Shown piece by piece: positions 22,472-35,239 of a stretch of DNA of 64,000 nt (position 1 is the first letter of the stretch; each line of letters starts with the position of its first letter). The notes under the pieces are model-generated. The model had not been told where the DNA came from. It searched no databases and saw nothing but the letters and a program-made list of their open reading frames with translations. The position numbers and the translations under genes were made by a program. Origin of the DNA: Petrolisthes cinctipes. Lineage: Eukaryota > Arthropoda > Malacostraca > Decapoda > Porcellanidae. The DNA lies in assembly GCA_033782935.1 (NCBI GenBank), contig JAWQEG010000001.1, positions 51,001 to 115,000 on the forward strand, read 5' to 3'.

Positions 22472-24111
22472 ACCGTGTCAGGGGTGGGATCTTCAAAGCA
22501 TCGTAACCGCAGTTATGATTCTCGTAGCGCCATATTTGCTCGTAAGTTGTTCATAACCGCTACGATCGTATCTTCAAAGCCTCGTAAGGGAGTTTCCGTC
22601 CGCCATTATGCGCCATATTTGCTCGTAGTGCTACAAGAACTGAAAAGCACCCTTTAGGCTGATAGCAGGGTCGCGTAGTCGATAAACAACCCGTAAATAG
22701 TGAGATTTGAGTTTATTTACACTTGGCGCGGTCGACACAGGCGACATAATGGTTGTTGTTGTTGTCACTCATCGGTAAATATAAACAAGAGGAGGGGATT
22801 CAGTGAGCAGCTAGGAGAATGGAGCTGCAAGTGTCAATTTAAACTGATGCACTGTGAAATAGAAAGTTACAAATACTTTTTTGTGTATCATTACTTTTGG
22901 AGTGTTTAAGAATAATAGGATATAATGGTGACTTACTAATTGCAGGAAAGTGGCTTCCAGTTACCTGCAAACAAAGCAGAAATTCTTCATTGCATAGTTA
23001 GACTTAATTTAATCCATGTAGTATGAGTCTTTAATCCATATTCCTTTGCATGAAGTGGATATTCTTAAGGTTGATAAACTTTCTTTATGATTGATTGACT
23101 TTCTAATGAAAATATTACAAGCACATTAATGTAATGTGTGAGCTGGTAACATTTAAATAACTGGAATTATATACCTACTGATATATAGAATTAACTAATG
23201 CAAATATTATCATGTTGTAAAAGTCTCAATAACATGTACCGTACATGAACCTTTCCAACCAATTCAATTAATTTTATTGAACAGTATAATTTAATACATA
23301 ATTTTCACCTGTTCTCATATTACATAAGACTTGTATTTTTCTAAAATAAATGCTTTTCAACAGCATATAACAAATATGTGACTGGTATTGTTTTTTCTTA
23401 ATGTTTTAATTATAGACTATAAAAAAACCTACATTTATTTACATATGACACCTGTAAAGTTTACAGAAATCCATGATACCTCCCTAGCTATTTGTACTAT
23501 TAGTTTCCTGCATTATCACAGTTCATTACATTATATATACCTGAGTAAAAACCTGCAAATTTATGATATTGGAAAGCTGTTTGAACTCATGTACTTTCCA
23601 ACAATGACTGAAAACAAAAAACACCAATTCCTTAATGACTACAGTACTTGTTTGGCACTCTTCACATTGCTTGGACATATCACAAATATGGCAGAGAAAT
23701 TATTAAAATACAATAAGATTAAAGCCACAGTACGGCATAAGTATATCCTTATAGTTAATCTTCGAACCTTGATATGTAAATAAAACTAAGACATTAATAT
23801 TATTAGCCAAAGATAAGAATGCATGAAAAAAAAAGTTTATTTTACTCAAAGAATAATAAATCTAACATGATATGTGAATGTTAAAAGCTATATTTGAAAG
23901 ACAAAACATATAATGAAAATAAATAATGTAATTTCTTAAAAAACATAAGCAGAAGTTAACAATAATTTAGATTGAAACCTACACACAAACCACACAACTA
24001 AAAACATACTTGCACACTAATAACTCTGTCACAAAATATAACACAACTTAAACCACACTAATCATTAAAAAAAAAATCACACACACACAACAAAACACAC
24101 TTGAAAACAAA

Positions 24112-24469
24112 TCACCTTTTCTCGATAGGCTTTTTAATGTTCACCAAAGTTTCTGATATTGTGGCTATATTTTCTGCAAGATCCATCAAAATATCCCTTA
24201 TAGTCTTATGGACAACTAGTATATCTGGAGCTAGCGTAGCTTCCAGATGAGCTGTCACACCTCCAGCTGACCTAGAGGAAGGGCGACTTGAGGCTACAGA
24301 GCTGTGGTACGAATGCTCCTCACTTGGTGGTAGGTTCTACCAGCTTCGGCAAGCTGTCGCCAGTCAAAACCTTAACAGTCTTCCACTGTAACTAGCCCGA
24401 AGTCCTGCCAACTTGGCCCAGGTCTAGGTGAAGGGGCCCTTGATGGCAGTCCTGGGTCATCCACATCAC
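24112..24469 (-). pseudogene. Last exon of a possible Myb/SANT-companion-type protein in the large TIR element
   Basis: In the minus direction, an acceptor-like ...AATAAG precedes GDVDDPGLPSRAPSPRPGPSWQDFG. After a stop and a frame change the sequence ends with TAHLEATLAPDILVVHKTIR, DILMDLAENIATISETL and VNIKKPIEKR, stop at 24112-24114. The same reading recurs in copies B and C. Copy C has DCEVLTGDSLPKLVEP where copy A has an early stop. The Pro/Ser-rich linker plus C-terminal helix recalls C-termini of Naif1/Myb-SANT-like proteins; this is a weak resemblance, not an identification. Confidence 0.35.
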
Positions 24470-25051
24470 CTTATTATGAAATTATGAAAATTAGCAACTT
24501 TCATATAATTTTAGAGAAATATTAAGGATTATCGTTATGAATTAAAATTGTAAATTCACTCTTAAAGAAAGCAGTATATAATTAGTCATACATATAAGTA
24601 CAGCAGCAGTACTGCAATTTTTACTTGGTTAAAGTACTCATATGATACATATGGAATCCAACAAAGCATCACAAATTTAGTTTTGATTAACATGGCTCCA
24701 ATATTTACGACTACATGAACTGCTAACAGGAGTTATTTATATGATACACAAAATGTATAAATCACTATGTACTTGACTCCTGTATATTGGGTCATCACTG
24801 TACATGTACCGTATTTACTGAAGGTATGGATATATGAGAACATCTTGTATATTTGTTCCTAGGACTAAGGCCTTATGATTTGCACTGTTTAACTTTGAAT
24901 GGAATTGAGAGGTAATGCTGCTCAAAATGTATGTTTTATATATATAAACTCTCAATGTAATTACTTCACATAGTGCCAATGAGGGAAGATTTCCATATTA
25001 CTAGCCTAGATGAACAGCAGGATATTTTTTACTGTTATATACTGTACATAC

Positions 25052-25161
25052 TGCCTGGGTCTTGGAGTCCACAGAAATACCCGACACTTGCACTTCTTTA
25101 ATGACTTGAGCCATAGCCTCTTCTATGTGGGTGAATGTCTTTGTGTCACTAGTGTCACCAC
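25052..25161 (-). pseudogene. Upstream exon of the same element-borne gene
   Basis: Flanked on the minus strand by TATTTCAG (acceptor) and GTATGT (donor) and open across 110 bp: GGDTSDTKTFTHIEEAMA then QVIKEVQVSGISVDSKTQA. The exon is conserved at about 49031-49135 and 59850-59960 in copies C and B. A further donor-like CAGGTAAGTG near 26200 (minus) could end a 5' non-coding exon. The product is unidentified. Confidence 0.4.
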
Positions 25162-25362
25162 CTGAAATATAACGAAAAATGGTACATAATTCAATAACAA
25201 AGCAGAACCAAGCAGAATAAATTACAATACCTGGTTATCCTATTAAAATGGTACTGTATCTAAATCAGGCAATGGACACTCCCCCCCCCCCCCCACCCTT
25301 CAACCCATGTGTGCCCATGCCAACAGCCGAATCCACAAAATAAATAATGCTTATATATTTTA

Positions 25363-25732
25363 GGTAAATATTGAATGAATTACCGTTATTGGGTACGGTT
25401 TTTCTACCTTCATTACCTATTTATTTAGATCATTCTAAGACTATTTTCTTCTATGGCATTTCCTCCGCAAATGCCCCATTTCCAAGATATTCAAATGGGG
25501 CATTTTGATATTAGCCTGACCTTACCTAACCTAACCTAGACCGCATCAGACTACCGGGACCTAACCTGGGCAGACTACCGGGACCTAACCTGGGCAGACT
25601 ACCGGGACCTAACCTGGCCAAGCTACTGGGAAATAACCGTGGTAAAGTACAGGAAATGACAGGGTCAAAATACTGGGACCTAGCCGGATCTGGCAACACT
25701 GCTACAAAACGGTAATTCTTTCAATAAATACC
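25363..25732 (+). mobile_element. MITE-8 in large TIR element copy A, 8-bp duplication ATATTTTA
   Basis: A complete 370-bp copy flanked by ATATTTTA (25355-25362, 25733-25740). Copy B of the large element has the unoccupied site at about 60156-60170 with one mismatch, giving a filled/empty pair. Copy C has the same insertion (49330-49699), so copies A and C share more recent ancestry than B. Confidence 0.93.
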
Positions 25733-27008
25733 ATATTTTATTTCCTTGATGTGTCTTTCAATAAAACTGTTTGAAGTCTTAGTTATTATATTGCACTTGC
25801 CAGATTTCACTACATATGGTATATTTCTGCCTGTTACTTGGTAATGGCAATCAATTGTACAGATTTTTAGATTAATATAGAAACTACTGTAGGTAGGTGT
25901 AAAGGAAATAAAACAGTGACAGTAGAAGTTAAAAGAATATAATGTCCTCCCAGTCAATGTCTTTGATTTATTTTCATGACAACCAGCTACCAGTAAACTA
26001 TTTGTATCATGCTGTTCTTGATTTACAGTACGTAACCTAACCTATCTTAAACTAAACTAGCCAAACCTAACTTAACCAAAAATCTATATATAATATACCA
26101 GTGATTGGCGTGATATTAAAAATATGCCCGGGGGGCAGCTGCCTTATCTCCACTGTTGTGTTAAATGTTTATCAACACAGTATAATAATTCACTTACCTG
26201 TCTTAGGCTGTTAATTCCTGTCTGATGTAACTTGGTGACTGTGTTATCTCTATCAGCTGATGGTGAGACAATGTTTATTTGTTGACATTGTAATACTACG
26301 TTATGATTGGCTTACAGTACCAAGGACATATTGTTTCCTTCATTGTGATTGGGTGAGAGCCAGTCAGCTGGGTGGCGGTATGAACAAAACACACGGAACG
26401 AAACGGGCAGCGACGCTCGCTACGAGGATATCATCGTGAGCTACGATGGAGGTTATGAAGCTTTGGAGATACCAACTTATGATCCTCGTAAGCCACAATC
26501 AAATATGGCGGCTACGAGAGAGTAAAGGTGATCGTAGCGACACCAACTTACGATGCTTTGAAGATCCCACCCCAGAGATGAATGGCACACACACACACAT
26601 ACCCTGCATTCGAACTCAGCCTCTATAGGTGTACTGGGTGGGGAAATGAACAATACCAGGCGATTCGAAGCTTTCTGCTGCTCACACTCTGGTCAGAAAT
26701 TGTGTATCACGAGTGTACTTTAGCCACAAGGACTTTATTAGTATTACTGTAGGAGGACGGACCACTCTTATACGAGTTTTGGTCATCGCGGTACAGCAGA
26801 GCCACCTAGCGGCTGATAGGAATCACTAACAGCTGCTCCTTGACTTTCACAGGAGCGGTGGGAGTTTTTTTGCAGTTTTTGGTTGGTTATGATTGATTTT
26901 TTTTACTGGAACCAGCACCTTTAAATGGAATAATTAAGTACTTATCATTATTCCGCTTTTCAAAAATACTGAAACGCGAATATTTACATAAATAAAGTAG
27001 CAACTTAA

Positions 27009-27165
27009 GGTGGTAATTCTTTTTTGATACATCGGAGTGCCTTGATTCCTCCAAAGTATGCTAGGAAACAGGACCACAAGAGCAAAAATAATAGTTTTCT
27101 GTTGCTTGGAATAGTTTGGAGGATTCAGTTGCTCCAGATTTACCAACACAAAACTTCCCCCTTAA
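27009..27165. mobile_element. TTAA-flanked fold-back insertion, right arm only
   Basis: TTAA at 27005-27008 and 27162-27165 brackets about 153 bp. The left arm has the single uninterrupted site (AGCTTAAGTTGC near 14345). The interior is partly self-complementary (GATTCCTCCAAA against TTTGGAGGATTC). The start of a related sequence appears at 63945-64000. TTAA duplication is known for piggyBac and Kolobok-type elements; which family is unclear. Confidence 0.8.
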
Positions 27166-28557
27166 GCTACCAAGTACAGATTGAATTGATTGTCATAGTT
27201 ATACCTAAAGTATACTGTAAGTATACTGTATAAGGTGGTAATACTGTATACGATGGAAGGAAAGTGTCGGTGGATATTTGATTGTGGCTGTACAATATGT
27301 TTTTTTTAAACAATATATTAGGGTTTTGTCGTAAATATTATCGTAATTCATTATGTAGTTTGACCAAAATGAATATAATTATTTATTCTATAGCCATATA
27401 ATTAGCACCAAAGGTCGTGGGCGCTACTAATAAAGAAAATCAGTCTTAAATATTAATGAGGATCGATAAAGGGAAGCAGACGGGAACTAAAGTGATGATT
27501 CCCCACGGCCGCTAGAGGCGCCACCGTCACAGCCAGCCACAACGATGACACCAAAATAAACATAGAGTAATCTATCCTTCTCTCAGGACCAAAATAAACC
27601 CAGAGTGATCTATCCTTCTCCCTGGACTAATAAAATCCTCGGCAAGTCACTCAATCAGTGTTGCCAGGTGCTGGGAAATTTATCTGTTTTTAGATAGTTT
27701 TGAAGTCCACACAAGGAAATTATATAAAGATAATAATATTAAAAGATTGTTTAAGAGTAATCAGGGTAATTTCTACCAGATGATGAAATACCAAAATGAC
27801 CGTCAATGTTCAAGAGTAAACAGAGAATTATTGAGGTAAAAAGGGAAATTCTGATGATATTGAAGTTGAGGGTATGATGCCAAATAGATCTGGCAACACT
27901 GACAGTAAGACCTCCTCTGATCTGGCAACACTGCAGATAATCTAACATGATAAGAATGTAAGTAAACAAAAAAAAATCAGTCATAGTAAATACGATGATG
28001 TGCCGGTACGATGGTGTGCGGCTCTATGGACACACAACAGAGCCATCGTACCGGTACCATGCATCGTATACACTATGGATCTTCTTGCATAACGCCTTAA
28101 TTATTGTTATAAGAGTAAATGTGTGAATTTTTTAGTTCGTGGTCATACTAACTAAGATGGCTACTCGGTGTGTTGGTTTGTAAGCTTCCCAACCAACCAC
28201 ACTTGTATTAGGCTTCATTATTTTAGAGTTGATTCCATAGTGGTATTGGTTTGTAAGCTTCCTAACCAGCCACACGACCCTATACAACGTCCATTTAGGG
28301 TCAATTCCTCAGTGGTATTATTGGTTTGTAAGCTTCCCAACCAACCACACTTGTAAGGCTTCATTATTTTACGGTCAATAAACACAGTGGTATTGGTTTG
28401 TAAGCTTCCCAACAAACCACACAGATGCTTACAGATGATCTTCTGGAAGAGGCTCTATTGGTGAGCCTGTACTTTCAGCTCTACTTCATTCCTATTACTC
28501 ATTTGCCCTATAGAAGTATTTTTGTTCTTGATTGTCCCAAAACTTATCTAATTGTTT

Positions 28558-28886
28558 GGTATTTATTGGAAGAATTACCGTTTTGTAGCAGTGTTGCCAG
28601 ATCCGGCTAGATCCCCGTATTTAGCCCCGGTCATTTCCTGTACTTTACCGCGGATATTTCCCGGTAGTTTGCCCAGGTTAGGTCCCGGTAGTTTGCTGTG
28701 GTCTAGGTTAGGTCAGGTAAGGTCAGGCTAATTTCAAAATGCCCCATTTGAATATGCCCTATCTTGGAAATAGGGCATTTGTGGAGGAAATGCCATAGAT
28801 GAAAATAGTCTTAGAATGGTCTAAATAAGTGGGTAATTAAGGGAGAAAAACCGTACACAATAACGGTAATTCTTTCAATATTTACC
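28558..28886 (-). mobile_element. MITE-8, right-arm copy
   Basis: 329 bp, the same length as the left-arm partner, flanked by AATTGTTT at 28550-28557 and 28887-28894, the complement of the left-arm duplication. Confidence 0.92.
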
Positions 28887-29811
28887 AATTGTTTTTCAAA
28901 TGAAACCACTGATTTCTGGTTTATGACCCACTCTGGCAGAGAGTTCCACATATCTATTACTCTGCAGAGAAAAGAGTATTTCCTCAAGTTCATTCGTGAT
29001 CTTGGTTTAAATAATTTTCTAGAATTTCCTCGTGTAATACTTTCTTCCCGTTCTTGAAAAACTTTCTCGCTGCATTCCTTGTCATACAGTCCATTGATAA
29101 ATTTAAATGTTTCAATCATGTCGCCTCTCCATCTTCTATATGACAGTGTTGGTAGATTAAATGTTTTTAGCCTCTCCTCATATGACAAGTTCTTCATATT
29201 GGGCAGGAGTTTAGTTGCTCTTCTTTGGACATTTTCAACTGCCTCAATGTCCTTAAAAAGATAGGGATTCCACACCTGATTTGCGTATTCCAGATGAGGG
29301 CGGAGAAGAGCAATTAAAAGATATTTAAACATTTCTGCATTTAAGCTGGTGAAAGTTCTTCTTATAATGCCAACAATCTTGTTACCTTTGTTTATTTTCT
29401 CTGAGAGATTTTCTGAAAATTTCAATATGTCGTCAATAATTACTCCAATATCCTTTTCAGCTCTTGACCTTTCTATTACATTTTCAAGATGATACTCTCT
29501 CTCTCTCTCTCTTTCTTCAGATCCACCAATTCTCATTTACCTCGTCTTATCTGAATAAAAACTCAATAACCATTTTTCTGTCCAATGTTTCATATCTTCT
29601 AAATCTTCTTGGAGTTTTATATGGTCATCATCATTTGCCATAGTTCTAAAAATTTTAGTGTCATCAGCATACAAATATATATCACTTTTGTTTCCATCAC
29701 AACACAACTAGGCAGGTCATTGATATAAACAACAAATAGTAATGGTCCCAAGACTGAGCCCTGAGGTACCCCACTGACCACATCACTCCATTCCATAGCC
29801 TCTCCATTCAC

Positions 29812-31350
29812 TATTCTATGTATCTATCTATAGCTCTGATGCCTCGTTGCCTCCATGAACTCCCCCCAAGGGGGTGGCCACGGCAGAAGTGCCTCCAGTT
29901 CTCTCTGTTCCAACACTCCCTCCTTACTTGTTCAAGCCCTACTCTGCTTCTCACGTTTCTCTCCTTTACATACTCTTCCACTCTGTTCCAACACTCCCTC
30001 CTTACTTGTTGAAGCCCTCCTCTGTCCCTCATGTTTCTCTCCTATACATACTCTTCCACTCTGTTCTGCCATCTAACCGGAGGTCTGCCTCTCACACCAG
30101 GTGCCACAACTTCACTTCCATACACCTTCTTTACAAACTCCTCACTTTACATTCTCTCTACAGTGGGATCTCGCATCTAGCGAGTTCTCAACTTGCGAAT
30201 TCGTATCTGGCGACATCATACAACCTCTACCCATATTCGTTTCTAGCGAACAAAATTCCCATCTGGCGAAATAAATATGTAAGAAAATTAAAAAATAATA
30301 ATATTTATCGTGTGACGTCACGTCACCACCCACGCGGCCAGTCGGCCACTCCTAGTCCTTCCCCAATTTAAAAACTCAGTCTCCGTCTTTGTCGAGCACG
30401 TGCGAGACCTCTCTTGACCCGCTCCGACCTTAAGCGTGAGAAGGAGAATGCAGATGAAAGAATTACAAAATTTATTCAAGCATCAAGAGAGGCGGGAGAG
30501 AGTGGTGGTGAGCGGGAGACAAGTGAGGAGGGAGGCTGTGGCACGCTGCACTAGCCTGTCCCTTCGCCTCAGATACCAGCAGTTCGTCACTTCATTCATT
30601 ACTCATGAGTAAATAGTGAATCCTGTATTTAATTATTTCTTCTTGAATTCATGTTGTGTATCACTTTGTGTACAACATAATGAAAATTATGCGATATCAT
30701 AGACAAAAGTATATAAAATATAGATAATACATTTAACAAAAAAATTCCCATTTGGCAGGCGAGAGAGCGTGAACAGTGGTGAGGAGGGCGAGGGTGGTGG
30801 TGGTAACATGGACAAGGGAGGAGGGGAGGGGAAGGGAGAGGTTGCTTGAGTGAGGAGGTGGCTGCCAGTCCGTCCATCCCTCCACCAAATGGACATTCGT
30901 CACACTTACACACTTTATCACTCAAATTACAATACCACTCATAATTTTTTCTTTGTTATATATTGTGCATCACTTTGTGTTTATTTAAATGGAAATTAAA
31001 ATGTTATAGGCGAAAATAAAGTAAATAAAATGAAGATCGGCAATTTTCACCTCACCTATTATAATTTTCCTCATTAGTTTATGTATTCGCATCTAGCGAA
31101 TTCACATCTAGCACCGTTTTTTTGGCACCAATTACTCGCTAGATGCGAGATCCCACTGTACATGTCCAAAGCATCTCAATGTATTACGTTTCACTCTCTC
31201 AACCACTCAATGCCAATTGCCTTCTCACTCATACCACACCTCTCATATACACACTCATTACTTTCTCCATCCCACCTAGTAAGTCCACATGCTCCTCTCA
31301 AGTAACTCATTTCCACAGCACCTATTCTAGACTGATGAGCCCTACTCCAT
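29812..31350 (-). mobile_element. LINE-B 3' fragment, right-arm copy
   Basis: Mirror of 8342-9943, with the TAGA tail near 29815-29830 and the internal 78-bp duplication. The 998-bp pogo-like element at 30161-31158 sits inside it. Confidence 0.85.
30161..31158. mobile_element. Pogo/Tigger-like non-autonomous element, right-arm copy
   Basis: Same CAGTGGGATCTCGCATC termini and TA flanks (30159-30160, 31159-31160). It is about 50 bp shorter than the left copy, missing a stretch next to an ATT run (between about 30295 and 30305). Confidence 0.85.
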
Positions 31351-32361
31351 GTAGGGCTCTTTGATTTCTATTACCTAAGAATGCCTTAATCCAGTCCAAA
31401 TAATTGCCTTCTATACCACAGCAGGAGATCTTTTCCAATAACCTTTTATGTGGAACTCTATCAAAAGCCTTCATAAAATCACAATAAATTACATGTACAG
31501 AATTCCCTTGATCTAAAGCCTTCGTCCACTCATCCAACACCTTTATAAGTTGTAATACAGTAGATCTCCCTGGTATAAAGCCGTACTGTTTATCACTGAG
31601 CAAGTTGTATTTCCTCAAGTGAGCCATCATCTCCTCTCTAATTAGTGTCTCCATACATTTACATATAATGTTTGTCAGACTCACAGGTCTATCATTTCCT
31701 GGGTCCCTTTTATCACCTTTTTTAAATATTGCTGTGATATTTGCAATCTTCCAATCAGTGGGCAATTGCTGTGTGCTGAACGAGCATTCAAAGAAAATAA
31801 CCAGTGGCTCTAAGATCTCCTTCATTATCTCCTTCACTATCCTTGGGTGTATCCCATCTGGTCCTGGTGATTTATCCTTCTTCATTTTCTGTATTACCTT
31901 CTGAATTTTCTCCTTGGTAATGTTAAGACTTTGCAGAGGTGGTACTACCTGCACTCTTCCCCTTGGAGAGTCTCCATCAGATTCAGTGACAAACACATTG
32001 GCAAATTGTCTAGAGAGAACCTTTGCTTTTTCTCTGTCACTTACTGTGGTCTCTGCCTTATTGTGGTCTGTATACAATTCTGATATCATGCCTTTGGTGT
32101 TCATTTTTGACTGAACATATTTCCAAAAAACCTTCGGGTTTTCTTGTACAAGTGTAGCAACTTCCAGTTCCTTGTTCTTCACTGCTTTTCTTGTTTCTCT
32201 TCTCACCTGATTGTTAACTCTACTCTCCTATATTCTTTACTGATTTCAGCATACTGACTCTTCTCCATATAGTTTTCAGAATTTTCAAGTTTGTTCATTT
32301 GTTCCCATAATCTTTGCTTCCTCTTTATCTTGTTCCATAGCTTCCTGTTCATTGGCAAGTT

Positions 32362-32679
32362 CAGTTAATTCTCATTTTACACTGGGATGATGTATGTGAA
32401 ATAGTGTGTGTAATGAATGTATGTACTGTAAACACTTATTGTACACTATATTAATTAAACACCCATAATACCAGTGTACTGTACAATGAGGGTTTTCTGT
32501 ACACAGTTTCATTACACACCCATAATACCAGTGTACTGTACAATGAGGGTTTTCTGTACACAGTTTCATTACACACACTACATTACACATCCAATATACA
32601 AGTGTACTGTACAATGAGGGTTTTTTGTACACAGTTTCATTACACACCCAATATACAAGTGTAAAATGAGAATTAACTG
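32362..32679. mobile_element. MITE-V at the LINE-A2/LINE-A1 junction, right arm
   Basis: Mirror of 7012-7339, with CAGTTAATTCTCATTTTAC termini. Ten bases shorter than the left copy. Confidence 0.8.
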
Positions 32680-33230
32680 TGGGGGACTGTATCAAATGCT
32701 TTCCTTAGATCACAATAAGCCACATCCACTACCCATCCTCTATCTATAGACTCAGTCCACTTATCAATACTTATATCAGCTGCAATACTGTTGACCTCCC
32801 TGGTAAGAAACCATACTGTTTTTTGCTGTACAAGTTGTTACCTGACATGTGCTTTATGATACTGGTCTGTAGTTGTTGTTGAAGTTCCTCAAGGTGTCTG
32901 GCCGAGCAGCCCCCCTGAGCTCCTGAGGAAGGTCATGGCCTGAACCGGGCTTTCCCACAGTGCCCTCAGAGTGTGTATGTTGTGTTGTTGGTGAGTGTGG
33001 TTGTGGTCTGTAGTTACTGGGGTCACTCTTATATCTCTCCTTTTTAAATATTGCAGTAATATTTGCTGTTTTCCACTCCTGGGGAACTTGATATCTTTCC
33101 AAAGAGTTGTTAAAAATAATCCATAGTGGTTCCACCAGCACCTCAGCAACTTCCAATATAACTCTTAGGTGGAGTGTGTCTGGTCCGGGGGATTTATTAC
33201 GCTTTAACTTTTTCAGTGTTTTCAGTATAC

Positions 33231-33480
33231 GAGGCGTCTATTTACATAACGAGATAAGCGACACAATTCAAGTTTTGAGAAAAATGGGTTTAAAGTTTAA
33301 CATCTGTGTACAAATGGTTATAATCTCTCAATTTATACTTCATTTTAAGCCTTATTAGAAACTCCAAAAGGGGATATGGACTTCACCACGTAAATTGTAG
33401 ATGTTTACTAGGGGGGGAAGACAGTGCCATTTCAATTTCACCAGAGGTGGTGTTTATCCCGTTATGCAAATAGACGCCTC
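33231..33480. mobile_element. 250-bp MITE, right-arm copy
   Basis: GAGGCGTCTATTTACATAAC and AAATAGACGCCTC termini; the same length as 6211-6460. Confidence 0.85.
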
Positions 33481-34261
33481 AATTATTATTATATATTATC
33501 TTCCCTTGATATTTCCATAATTGACAATGGTTTTTCTTGTGTCACTTTCAATTCTGGCACAGCTCCTTGCGGTTCGTTCATAAATACTGATGAAAAAAAA
33601 CTCTGCTAACTCTTGTGCCTTCTCCTTGTCACTCATTGTGTTGTTATTTTTGTCACCTCTCATATATAATTCTGTGATCCCAGATACTGTCTTCGTCTTA
33701 GAGTTAACGTACTTCCAGAATATCTTTGGATTGCTTTTTACATTTTGTGGTATTGTTTGTTCCTTTGCTTTAACTTCTCTCCTAGTTTCTTTCCTTACTT
33801 GGTTATTTAAATGTCTGTACTCAACATTGCACTCTCTGATATTCCCTATTCCCACTGTCTGTTATTTCTTTCTGCCATTTTCCTCAATCGTTCCTTTGCT
33901 TTTTCTTAATCTTTGCCCTCAGTTTCCTATTCATGGGTAAATTCACTGTTTAAGGTTTTCCTTGATTCCCTTTCCTTAAACATTCTGCATGGTATACAAT
34001 CACTGATAACTTCCTACAATTTAGTTATAAATCTATTCCACATGTCATCGATGTCTTCAGTATTCAAGTGGTCTTTCCAGTCTATATTTAGTTTCTCCTT
34101 CATTTCTAAATAATTTCCTCTTTCATATAAATACACCTTTTTCTTTGTCTTCCTTATCTGTGGTTCTATATCACAATGAAAAGTTATGCAGGCATGATTA
34201 CTTTTTCCGAGGGGGCTGTCTACTTCAATCCCCTCTACTCTTACGTCATCGTCAGTAAACA

Positions 34262-34458
34262 CAAGTGACGTGTATAAATAAGGTGTGGGTCATCTAGTGG
34301 GACAGAAGAGAAGCTACGGTACCAACATCACCACCATGAAGCTCCATTGTCTCATCTAGTGCGACACCCAATAATCTCGGGGCCTCACAAGAGTCACGGG
34401 CTACTGACACCCTACAGCCCCGAGGTTGAGGTATAGAAAAAAAAAAAAAAAAATCCAA
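34262..34458 (+). mobile_element. SINE-like poly(A) retroposon, right-arm copy
   Basis: Forward orientation here, ending GAGGTTGAGGTATAG plus an A run (34437-34453). Mirror of 5236-5427. Confidence 0.6.
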
Positions 34459-34697
34459 TCTCTTATTTTTTCTATAAAACTCTGACTGTATTGGTCTCCG
34501 CTGGATGCTGTGCCTGTTGTCCAGTTTATGTTAGGCAAATTAAAATCGCCTATATCTATTTTGTGTTTCGTTCTTTGTTCACCTATTTCTTGTTGTAGAT
34601 CCAATAACCTGTTGTTATTCTCAGTGGTGCTATTTGGACTCCTGTATACAGCTGTGAGCAATAAGTCCTCTGTACCTTTTATATTCACTTTTATATA

Positions 34698-34970
34698 CAG
34701 ACAATTCTCATTTTACACTTGTATATTGGGTGTGTCATGTAGTGTGTGTAATGAAACTGTGTACAGAAAACCCTCATTGTACAGTACACTTGTATATTGG
34801 GTGTGTAATGTAATGTGTGTAATGAAACTGTGTACAGAAAACCCTCATTGTATAGTACACTTGTATATTGGGTGTGTAATATAGTGTACAATAAGTGTAT
34901 ACAGTACATACATTCATTACACACACACTATTTCACATACATAATGCCAGTGTAAAATGAGAATTGCCTG
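34698..34970. mobile_element. MITE-V with contracted tandem array, right arm
   Basis: TA flanks (34696-34697, 34971-34972) and CAGACAATTCTCATTTTAC termini. Only about two internal units remain, against six to seven in the left arm. Confidence 0.85.
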
Positions 34971-35239
34971 TATTCACATAAATCACCACCTTCCTCAATA
35001 CTATAGGACACCCCATGTTTTACATACATCAACAAACCTCTCCCACAGCTTTCTTCAGATATATTTTTTCCTAATAATTTGTATCCCTTGATATTAAACT
35101 CTACAATACTCTTTTCATATCTATAGTTCTTTGGCTTCACCTCCAGTATTATTATCACATGGGGTTTCACTCTCATATCTCCTATTCTTACCTCAAGTTG
35201 TCACATGTAAAAGTATCAACATTACTAAACATCACATGT

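Larger units (their letters stand above)
22482..26572. mobile_element. Large TIR element, copy A (4.1 kb; Harbinger-like candidate)
   Basis: Both ends carry GGGTGGGATCTTCAAAGC followed by ATCGTAA. Inside each end are further CTCGTAGC, CGTAAGTTG and CGCCATATTTG motifs in inverted orientation. CAG flanks both ends (22479-22481, 26573-26575), a possible 3-bp duplication. Copies B (57221-60998) and C (47827-50549, left part missing) show it is a mobile unit. It contains a MITE-8 (25363-25732) and a minus-strand exon-like pair. GGG-type ends, a 3-bp target duplication and a Myb/SANT-type companion protein would fit PIF/Harbinger; no DDE transposase was found. Confidence 0.7.
28504..32361 (-). pseudogene. 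LINE-A2, right-arm copy
   Basis: Mirror of 7340-12770. The open RT stretch is 31322-32206, with the same DKSPGPDG and FMKAFDRVPH motifs. The C-terminal part (about 28895-29540) reads LLRPHLEYANQVWNP. The final codons at 28504-28557 are continuous, because the 1.49-kb LTR-like insert of the left arm is absent here. A MITE-8 (28558-28886) and LINE-B with its MITE (about 29812-31350) interrupt it. Confidence 0.85.

Noticed and set aside
23388..23783. 131-codon ORF in the large TIR element as a transposase
   Set aside because: No transposase motif; the equivalent frame in copy B is interrupted at about 58436, and the composition is that of AT-rich spacer.
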